A stretch of DNA of 43,675 nucleotides, taken from positions 1-43,675 of the forward strand of contig JAMNZY010000229.1 in the NCBI GenBank assembly GCA_023622055.1, written 5' to 3'. Both the position numbers and the translations under genes were made by a program. The DNA comes from Bacillota bacterium. GTDB lineage: Bacteria > Bacillota > Thermosediminibacteria > Thermosediminibacterales > Tepidanaerobacteraceae. Under the pieces are notes generated by a model that did not search any database, had not been told where the DNA came from, and saw only the letters and a program-made list of their open reading frames with translations. Shown here one piece after another: positions 28,950 to 35,816 of the stretch; within the stretch, counting starts at the first letter, position 1; every line of letters starts with the position of its first letter.

Positions 28950-28963
28950 TGTAATCGATTTCA
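28950..28963. promoter_or_regulatory. LacI/cre-type operator-like site upstream of caiB copy 2
   Basis: TGTAATCGATTTCA. Confidence 0.55.
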
Positions 28964-29025
28964 AAAAGGAGTTCTCATGTCCCGGCCGTAATATTTGGAT
29001 TGCTACTATTTCTCATTTTTATATA

Positions 29026-29817
29026 TTATAAAATTTTATCTCCTAAGCTCTTCTCATTACTACTTTTTTTATACATATAGTATGCGATTCCCATCACCAA
29101 AGGTGTAAACCACTGGGTAAGTGTGACAAAGCCAAAACCCCAGTTGGGATTTACGTATTTTATTAAAAACAATGGATTTTCTCTCACCGTTTCTTCTAAT
29201 AGTGCTCGAAGCAACTGATGATACCATATAAAAGACCAAAACTGATATCCAGTAGGCACACCTTTTCTTTGAAGATAAAAATATCTAATGAGCAGTATGA
29301 CGCCGATGGACGACCCTACAAGCTGAGCAGGCCATCTGCCAAAAGAAAACTGGGTCATTCGGCCTAGCACTTCTTGGTTAAAGATATTACCTATACGCAC
29401 TATGATATATCCAACACACAAGCCTACTACAGTCCAATCAGCAAGGACATTGGGATTTATTTTGTTCTTTTTACAGTACATCCAACCTGCCAAAAGCCCT
29501 CCAAGAAGACCGCCGTGCCATGCCAAGCCGCCTTCCCACACCTTTATCACATTTAGCGGTTCCTTAATAAACCACTCTGGGTAATTGGTCAGTACAAACA
29601 CCAGCCGTGCTCCCACAATAGCTGAAACAATAACAATCATGACAAGGTTTAATATAAAATCCTCATCAAGACCTATCTTTTTTCCCATTTGCAGAAGATA
29701 GTAGGAACCTACTAAAAAAGATATAGCCATAAATATTCCATACCAATGCACTGATAAAGGGCCTATTTTAAAGGCAATGGGGTTTAAATCAAGCAGCATA
29801 AAAAAACCTCCACTCAT
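29026..29817 (-). CDS. lgt: Prolipoprotein diacylglyceryl transferase
   Basis: FKIGPLSVHWYGIFMAISFLVG...GGLAWHGGLLGGLLAG...RIGNIFNQEVLGRMT; Lgt signature-like. Confidence 0.93.
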   Translation of the reverse strand: MSGGFFMLLDLNPIAFKIGPLSVHWYGIFMAISFLVGSYYLLQMGKKIGLDEDFILNLVMIVIVSAIVGARLVFVLTNYPEWFIKEPLNVIKVWEGGLAWHGGLLGGLLAGWMYCKKNKINPNVLADWTVVGLCVGYIIVRIGNIFNQEVLGRMTQFSFGRWPAQLVGSSIGVILLIRYFYLQRKGVPTGYQFWSFIWYHQLLRALLEETVRENPLFLIKYVNPNWGFGFVTLTQWFTPLVMGIAYYMYKKSSNEKSLGDKIL

Positions 29818-29843
29818 TAATTTATAAGTGACTTAGTGCGTTA

Positions 29844-30242
29844 TTATTGGACACTTTGTATAAAATAAGTTCCGAGACTTTTGGCAATAAGTGTTTCTCC
29901 GTCATAAACCTCGCCATCAGCTACTATTAGCTTTTGGCCTTCCTTTACAACCTTGCCTTTTGCTATTAATTTATCCCCTATGCTGCCTGGAGATAAGTAA
30001 TTTACTTTCATTTCTACTGTTACAGGGAAAACTCCCACCGACATAGCGGCAAAACCCATAGCAGTATCACAGAGGGTTGCGGTAACACCGCCATGGACAA
30101 TTCCTATGTGGTTGGCCAAGTCTTGATTTGTATCTAGCTCCAATTCAACATAGCCTTTTTCTGCTTTAATTATTTTTATGCCCAGTTTTTGGCCAAAAGG
30201 TGCTTGAGCAGCTTTATTTAGGATTTCTTTTTCTACAACCAT
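29844..30242 (-). CDS. PaaI-family hot-dog thioesterase
   Basis: NHIGIVHGGVTATLCDTAMGFAAMS...EMKVNYLSPGSIGDKLIAKGKVVKEGQKLIVADGEV. Confidence 0.88.
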   Translation of the reverse strand: MVVEKEILNKAAQAPFGQKLGIKIIKAEKGYVELELDTNQDLANHIGIVHGGVTATLCDTAMGFAAMSVGVFPVTVEMKVNYLSPGSIGDKLIAKGKVVKEGQKLIVADGEVYDGETLIAKSLGTYFIQSVQ

Positions 30243-30337
30243 AGCAAACCTCCAGTTAAGGGTATCTTGTTATATCTTATTTTATTATGGTATCAAAACA
30301 ATTTAGTAAAAACAAGTAAGGTTTGCAACAAAAAATA

Positions 30338-30360
30338 AAATACCGGCTTTCGCCGGTATT
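30338..30360 (-). terminator. Intrinsic terminator of the B12/opine-dehydrogenase operon
   Basis: Minus strand AATACCGGCGAAAGCCGGTATTTTATTTTTTG. Confidence 0.85.
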
Positions 30361-30364
30361 AATC

Positions 30365-32014
30365 TTATACAGTGTTGCCTATTTTGTTTTCACTTAGTAT
30401 CCTATCGATGCGCTCTTTTTCGGAAATTATCCGATTCTCTTTTTCATCGTAGGCATATAGTGCTCCGTCTACTAAACGTGTAACTAATTTTCCACAAGCT
30501 GCCTCGTTTCCTCTAAGATGCGGTGCATCTAGGATTCCTATTTTAACAGCTTTAGCAAGGATAGCAGGATCTGCTAAAGGATCGTCTACATCAGAGCCCA
30601 GAGATTTTATAGCTTCTAAAGTGACTTGAGCTTCTTCGATAAGTTGGTTCTTCCGCTCCTGCACCTTTGGATCTTGAGTTATATCCACAGCTCCCAACAT
30701 TACGTTGCGGATTACACCCCGAACTATCTTGCAGCTTTCTATGATATCTTGGGCAGTTGCTGCATGATGGGCTTCACAATAACCCACCACATGATAGATA
30801 TGAGGCTTTATAGCCATTGCAAGATGGCAAGACGCTGCAAGCTGACCTTTTGCTTGGTTAAGGTCTACAGGTAAGCTGGCAATACCTGCCCGGGCTTGAC
30901 GGTACACTGTAAAGTTTTCGTCCTGCAAGCCTTCTATCAATTCTATTTTTGCCAGCATTTTGGCCAGGTCCATTGCCGGAGATATAGATGGGGGAACGTT
31001 GAACATATACTGGGCAACGTAATCTTTGACACCCATCTTCTTGGCATTGTAAGCAGCTAAAAATGCTGTGACAACACCTATAGTATCATGGGCATCCCTT
31101 AAGCTCCAATGATGAGATTCATTGACTTCTACGGGAATGTTTCGCTCCCCGTGCCACTTCATAACTTGCTGGTTTTCTCTAATGGCTTCTTCTACAGAGC
31201 GAGGGCCTCGCCTGTCTAAAACACTGTACCAATACAGAGGTACCGCACACCAGGCGTTTTTAATTGTTTCAGCCAGAAGCTCAGCAAAAGGAATAAGATT
31301 CTTCGTTCCACTATAGCAGCGAAGGATGGGATAATTGCCCCTTCGAGATGCTTTATAAAGGGCTTCAAAATCTTCTCGGCTTCTAAGAGGCACTCCACCT
31401 GCCCCATCTAATCTGCGATCCATTTTTTCCTGCTCGAAAAAGTGTTCCTGAGCATTTTGGTCAGGAGCCACAGATATTACATCTAGGACTTTGGATTCGG
31501 CTACTTCCTCAATAGCGGCAATGGTTTCTTCTAAGGTAGGCAAACCAATGTGATGCCGCAAGACTGGGTATGGATATTTTGACCATATCCTTGAAATCAA
31601 GTCTTGAGGATAGTCATCGCTTTTTGTGAAAGTTTTACCCTTCAAAAACCCAATGACCTCATCGGGATCTTGAGTTCCATCAAAGATAAAGGAGAAAATG
31701 CCGCTTTCCTTTGCCACTTCAGCAGTAGGTTCAGTGCCTCCAAAAATCCACTTTATATCTTTTAAACCTAGTTTAGTGATTTTTTCTTTCAATTCCACCA
31801 GGACTTTTTTGAGAGGTTCAGGTGTAAGTCTATAGCTTACACCAACATAGTCCGGTTTTTCTTCCTTTACTGCTTCCAGCAATTTATCAATAGAAACAGC
31901 CGCACCTAAAAAACGTGTGGCATATCCCTCGTGTTCTGCCAAATACAAGAAATTCATTATCCCTGCTACGTGAACGCAATTTCCTATTGAGGCAGCAATT
32001 ACCTTTTTCATCAT
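30365..32014 (-). CDS. Cobalamin-binding-domain protein with a TIM-barrel-like mutase domain (fused glutamate-mutase S+E-like), unknown substrate
   Basis: N-terminal KVIAASIGNCVHVAGIMNFLYLAEHEGYATRFLGAAVSIDKLLEAVKEEKPDYVGVSYRLT (B12-binding-like, variant HxxG); later SLRDAHDTIGVVTAFLAAYNAKKMGVKDYVAQYMFNVPP and AKAVKIGILDAPHL resemble glutamate mutase E-type barrels. Confidence 0.65.
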   Translation of the reverse strand: MMKKVIAASIGNCVHVAGIMNFLYLAEHEGYATRFLGAAVSIDKLLEAVKEEKPDYVGVSYRLTPEPLKKVLVELKEKITKLGLKDIKWIFGGTEPTAEVAKESGIFSFIFDGTQDPDEVIGFLKGKTFTKSDDYPQDLISRIWSKYPYPVLRHHIGLPTLEETIAAIEEVAESKVLDVISVAPDQNAQEHFFEQEKMDRRLDGAGGVPLRSREDFEALYKASRRGNYPILRCYSGTKNLIPFAELLAETIKNAWCAVPLYWYSVLDRRGPRSVEEAIRENQQVMKWHGERNIPVEVNESHHWSLRDAHDTIGVVTAFLAAYNAKKMGVKDYVAQYMFNVPPSISPAMDLAKMLAKIELIEGLQDENFTVYRQARAGIASLPVDLNQAKGQLAASCHLAMAIKPHIYHVVGYCEAHHAATAQDIIESCKIVRGVIRNVMLGAVDITQDPKVQERKNQLIEEAQVTLEAIKSLGSDVDDPLADPAILAKAVKIGILDAPHLRGNEAACGKLVTRLVDGALYAYDEKENRIISEKERIDRILSENKIGNTV

Positions 32015-33147
32015 GCCACCACCTCTTCATCGGGATTTATTACAGTGAGATATTCGCCGGATTCGGCAAATTCAAGGATTTCATTGGCGGTTAAATCTTT
32101 TAGACCTAGCTTCTTGGCAGTTCTGCCTTCTTCAAAAAAGTTTTTGCCTGTCATTATATTTGCCAATCGAATTATCGTGTCTATAGTTGGGGTTTCTATT
32201 CCCAGATTTGCCGCAATAGATGAAATGGGCACTAAACTGCACGGAACATCCTCATGTATATATCTCGTATCCAAACCTTTAGGAGCAGTAAGCCCTCTAT
32301 AGGCTGGATTGTTTTGAATAGCCTCATATATGGAACTGCCTTTGGCACCATAAGACTCCTCTAGCCACTGTCTAGCCGAGACAGCTTTAACACCTAAGGC
32401 TGTAGCAACCTTCATCCGCTCAGAGTCAAGTTTTTCCAGGATTTGACCGATGGATGGCGTTATGCCTTCCAGATAATATTCGAAAGTTTCTCCACGCTCA
32501 ATGTGGCCGCTGTTTAGCAGAGTAGGCGCCGGATGGAAAATGGCTCCAAAGTTGTTCAGGCTGGTTTCCATAACGTTCCTGGCCGGGGTAAACTGAGGAT
32601 AAGCCCCTGATAAAAGTCGTACGACTTTTTTTGTAAAGATGGCCGGAATTGCAGCCAGAGCAACTTCATGCTTGACACTAAATATCTTGGCACTTCTGGG
32701 CCCTGTAGCTCTGCAGGCATATATAAAGGTTTGAGCTTCCGCAACAACTACGTTCTTCTGACATCCCGCTTTCCGCAAAGTGGCATAAACCTCAAGTGCT
32801 CCACCGGTGCGGCCTGGGTTTAAAACAATTATCTGGCCATCCTCTAGATGAGGAGCCATCAACCGGGCTAATTCATAATGCCCAGTGGCAGGAGTAGTCA
32901 CCATTATAATATCCGTTTTTCGTATAGCCTCACCTATATCACACGTTACCTTATTTAACAAACCTGTTCCTTCTACCGAACCAGTCAATTCAATTGTGGG
33001 GTTCTCCATCAGGCTCTGGATTCTTGCCTGGGTTCTATTATAAAGATTTACTAAGAAACCTTTATAAGCCAGGTAACCTGCCATAGCCAGTCCCCCATTG
33101 CCTCCACCTATGACTGCATACCGCACATCCATAGGACTTATCATCAT
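32011..33147 (-). CDS. NAD/NADP octopine/nopaline (opine) dehydrogenase family protein
   Basis: YAVIGGGNGGLAMAGYLAYKGFLVNLYNRTQARI...IIMVTTPATGHYELARLMAPHLEDGQIIVLNPGRTGGALEV; 4-bp overlap with the B12 gene. Confidence 0.85.
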   Translation of the reverse strand: MMISPMDVRYAVIGGGNGGLAMAGYLAYKGFLVNLYNRTQARIQSLMENPTIELTGSVEGTGLLNKVTCDIGEAIRKTDIIMVTTPATGHYELARLMAPHLEDGQIIVLNPGRTGGALEVYATLRKAGCQKNVVVAEAQTFIYACRATGPRSAKIFSVKHEVALAAIPAIFTKKVVRLLSGAYPQFTPARNVMETSLNNFGAIFHPAPTLLNSGHIERGETFEYYLEGITPSIGQILEKLDSERMKVATALGVKAVSARQWLEESYGAKGSSIYEAIQNNPAYRGLTAPKGLDTRYIHEDVPCSLVPISSIAANLGIETPTIDTIIRLANIMTGKNFFEEGRTAKKLGLKDLTANEILEFAESGEYLTVINPDEEVVA

Positions 33148-33230
33148 AACACCCCTCCTTTGACGTATTTTTGGACAAAATTAAAGCTATGGAGATCCAT
33201 AGCTTTAGTGCAGAAAGAAGTAGCACTCAT
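33144..33230 (-). CDS. Putative 28-aa leader/uORF translationally coupled to the opine-dehydrogenase gene
   Basis: Minus strand ATG...TGA = MSATSFCTKAMDLHSFNFVQKYVKGGVL; GAGGAGG upstream; the TGA overlaps the next ATG (ATGA). Confidence 0.4.
   Translation of the reverse strand: MSATSFCTKAMDLHSFNFVQKYVKGGVL
33183..33206 (-). terminator. Expression-platform hairpin between riboswitch and coding region
   Basis: AAAGCTATGGA TC TCCATAGCTTT, perfect 11-bp stem followed by AATTTT. Confidence 0.6.
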
Positions 33231-33242
33231 AGCTAACAACCT

Positions 33243-33390
33243 CCTCTTCTCACGCCTGCGGGGTTAGCTGACGGGTTCGGGCCGAAGAGTAGCCCTACCC
33301 CTTCTTTAGTGGGTACATACCTAGTCGAAGGGGATTCACCCCAAAAATCGGGTCCCCCGCTTCTTTCCATTCAGAAAGAATTAAGCGTTC
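33243..33390 (-). ncRNA. ydaO/yuaA-type (cyclic di-AMP) riboswitch
   Basis: Minus strand GAACGCTTAATTCTTTCTGAATGGAAAGAAGCGGGGGACCCGATTTTTGGGGTGAATCCCCTTCGACTAGGTATGTACCCACTAAAGAAGGGGTAGGGCTACTCTTCGGCCCGAACCCGTCAGCTAACCCCGCAGGCGTGAGAAGAGGA; conserved GCGGGGGACCC, GGGGTGAATC, GGTAGGG, CCCGAACCCGTCAGCTAACC.GCAGGCG blocks. Confidence 0.92.
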
Positions 33391-33408
33391 TTAGGTTTTA
33401 GTTAGTTA

Positions 33409-33437
33409 ATTTTAACATATATTAAGGTTGCTGTCAA
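33409..33437 (-). promoter_or_regulatory. Sigma-A-type promoter of the riboswitch transcript
   Basis: Minus strand TTGACA - GCAACCTTAATATATGT (17) - TAAAAT, ~20 bp upstream of the aptamer. Confidence 0.75.
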
Positions 33438-33512
33438 TCGCATAAAAGCTTGTTTTGACAACGTTTTTGTGACTTTCTGGTAGTCCGTTAAAAAGCAATC
33501 GAGGCTGACAAA

Positions 33513-33659
33513 CTAAGCGCCTTTTTTTAACTCATCGATTTTTTCCTCGATTTCCATGATTCTGACTAAAAGTTTTACTCTGTCGCCCTCATTGCGGGTC
33601 CATTGATTCAAAAGTCCTTCTCTTTCCCGTTCCAGCATGGATATCCTATCTCTAGTCAT
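33513..33659 (-). CDS. Small coiled-coil-like protein (48 aa)
   Basis: Not in the ORF track: MTRDRISMLEREREGLLNQWTRNEGDRVKLLVRIMEIEEKIDELKKGA; AGGAGG RBS 9 nt upstream. Confidence 0.6.
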   Translation of the reverse strand: MTRDRISMLEREREGLLNQWTRNEGDRVKLLVRIMEIEEKIDELKKGA

Positions 33660-33869
33660 CGCTACTACCCTCCTGTATGTTGATAATGGAATTCAGTATC
33701 ATTTGTCAATTATATTATATGTCTAAATTATCAAAAAGTCAACAGCAGGTGCCATATTGGGTTTGTTATAAGACTTTTTTTGTAATATAATGAATATAAA
33801 TTTAAAAAGTGATACTTACTAAGTGATAGTTACTTATGAAACTCTGTTTTCATACATAGATTTGAAAGG

Positions 33870-34970
33870 ATGGTTCCAGTGCAAAAAATCAAAGTTGGTG
33901 TCTTATTTGGCGGTCAATCAGGAGAACATGAAGTATCTTTGATGTCATCTGTATCGGTTATGAAAGTAATGGATAAAACGAGATACGACATTATTCCAAT
34001 AGGTATTACCAAAGAAGGCAACTGGAAACTCTATTTAGGGGATATATCGAAAATTGAAGACGGCAGTTGGCAACAGGAAGCTGTACCTGCTTTGATTTCT
34101 CCAGATCCAGCCCACAAATGTGTAATAACTTTAAACAACGGCAAGGAGAGTCGTTATTACCTGGATGTGGTTTTCCCCATTTTACATGGGCCTCGCGGTG
34201 AAGACGGCACTGTACAGAGTATTTTTGAAATGATGAATATCCCTTATGTCAGCTGCGGTGTAACGTCTTCTGCTATTTGTATGGATAAGGTGTTTTCTAA
34301 AAAAGTTTTGCAGCAAAGCGGCCTGCCTGTTGTAGATTACAAAGTATATTATAAAAGAGATTTACAAAGCCATATGTCTGAAATCATTGCTGAACTGGAA
34401 GATTACCTAGGTTATCCTTGTTTTGTCAAGCCTGCCAATCTAGGTTCCAGCGTGGGCATTTCCAAGGCAAAAAATCAAGAAGAGCTAAAATCTGCTCTTT
34501 TGCTAGCTGCAGAATATGATACAAAAATCCTTGTTGAAAAATATATCGATGCCCGTGAAATAGAGTGTTCAGTTTTAGGAAATGACGAGCCTAAAGCTTC
34601 CCTGCCTGGAGAAATAATTCCTAGCCGCGAATTCTACGACTATGCTGCCAAATACCTAGATGGGGATAAATCAAAGCTGCTCCTTCCTGCTCCATTGACG
34701 GAAAAAGATGTTTCTACAATTCAACAATTGGCAATTGAAGCATTCAAGGTTTTAGACTGCTCAGGCATGGCAAGGGTAGATTTTCTCATGTGTAAAGTCT
34801 CAGGCAAGATATATATTAATGAACTTAATACAATTCCCGGTTTTACTAAAATAAGCATGTATCCTAAGATGTGGGAGATTTCAGGGCTTTCATACAGCGC
34901 CCTAATAGATGAGCTAATTAAACTGGCAATTGAGCGCCACAAGGCAAAAAATCAGCTGAAACTGGCATAG
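33870..34970 (+). CDS. ddl: D-alanine--D-alanine ligase
   Basis: VGVLFGGQSGEHEVSLMSSVSVM..., FPILHGPRGEDGTVQSIFE, NELNTIPGFTKISMYPKMWEISGLSYSALIDELI. Confidence 0.95.
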   Translation: MVPVQKIKVGVLFGGQSGEHEVSLMSSVSVMKVMDKTRYDIIPIGITKEGNWKLYLGDISKIEDGSWQQEAVPALISPDPAHKCVITLNNGKESRYYLDVVFPILHGPRGEDGTVQSIFEMMNIPYVSCGVTSSAICMDKVFSKKVLQQSGLPVVDYKVYYKRDLQSHMSEIIAELEDYLGYPCFVKPANLGSSVGISKAKNQEELKSALLLAAEYDTKILVEKYIDAREIECSVLGNDEPKASLPGEIIPSREFYDYAAKYLDGDKSKLLLPAPLTEKDVSTIQQLAIEAFKVLDCSGMARVDFLMCKVSGKIYINELNTIPGFTKISMYPKMWEISGLSYSALIDELIKLAIERHKAKNQLKLA

Positions 34971-34995
34971 ATATTATCTGTTTCACATTTGTCCA

Positions 34996-35047
34996 AAAAT
35001 TGGCATGTTTTCTTTCGATTTATGTTGAATAGAAACATGCCAATTTT
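34996..35047 (+). terminator. Intrinsic terminator of ddl
   Basis: AAAATTGGCATGTTT...AAACATGCCAATTTT, then TTTTTTC. Confidence 0.75.
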
Positions 35048-35251
35048 CGATTTTTTCTACTTTATTTATTTATCTTGACAGTAAATAGCAACTATTATTA
35101 TAATAGAAATATATAATTTGTTTAATAAATTGTAAAATTTGAATAACTGAACACCTCTAAACTATGTAACGGGACAAGCAATGTATCTTGAAAGGTTTTG
35201 TGTTACTGTTTTCGTATGTGAATGATTATATAATAAGGGAGGTTGTCTCTT

Positions 35252-35587
35252 ATGTCAAAATGGCAATGTGAGGTATGTGGTTACATATTTGACGGAGATG
35301 AAGCACCTGATAAATGCCCTAAATGCGGTGCACCCAAGGAAAAGTTTGCGAAACTTGACGATGATACTGCAGCTTTAGTTGACAGATCCAGATTCTCCAA
35401 TAGTCTGCACATGGAATTACATACCTTGCTGGAAAGGGTAAAAGAAATTAGTGAGCAAGGTATCGAGGACGAGCTTGATCCTGCCTGTGTTAAATTGTTT
35501 GAAGCAGCAATTGCTTATGCCGTAGATATTCAACAACGCATAAAAGCTGAACTTAGAACTCATATGAGTAAAAATAAATGGGGATAA
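35252..35587 (+). CDS. Rubredoxin-like (rubrerythrin-type Fe(Cys)4) domain protein with helical extension
   Basis: [32 protein letters not shown]... (two CxxC pairs). Confidence 0.85.
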   Translation: MSKWQCEVCGYIFDGDEAPDKCPKCGAPKEKFAKLDDDTAALVDRSRFSNSLHMELHTLLERVKEISEQGIEDELDPACVKLFEAAIAYAVDIQQRIKAELRTHMSKNKWG

Positions 35588-35598
35588 GGAGGACAAAC

Positions 35599-35757
35599 AT
35601 GCAAAAATGGGTTTGCACCATATGTGGGTATGTATATGATCCAGAAGTTGGAGATCCAGACAATGGCATTGACCCTGGAACTGCTTTTGAAGATCTTCCC
35701 GATGACTGGGTATGTCCCGAATGTGGTGTAGGTAAAGATATGTTTGAAGAAGAATAA
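35599..35757 (+). CDS. Rubredoxin (52 aa)
   Basis: Missing from the ORF track: [62 protein letters not shown]. Confidence 0.97.
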   Translation: MQKWVCTICGYVYDPEVGDPDNGIDPGTAFEDLPDDWVCPECGVGKDMFEEE

Positions 35758-35761
35758 GTTT

Positions 35762-35783
35762 AAGGCCCGATATACCGGGCCTT
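35762..35783 (+). terminator. Hairpin after rubredoxin
   Basis: AAGGCCCG...CGGGCCTT. Confidence 0.65.
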
Positions 35784-35816
35784 ATTGTATCTAATTGAAA
35801 ATTTGGAGGATGAAAA

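Noticed and set aside
28764-28964. 66-aa ORF MKSITGPQTSKMHS...
   Set aside because: No RBS of note, overlaps an operator-like palindrome, and another frame is equally open; treated only as a possible remnant region.
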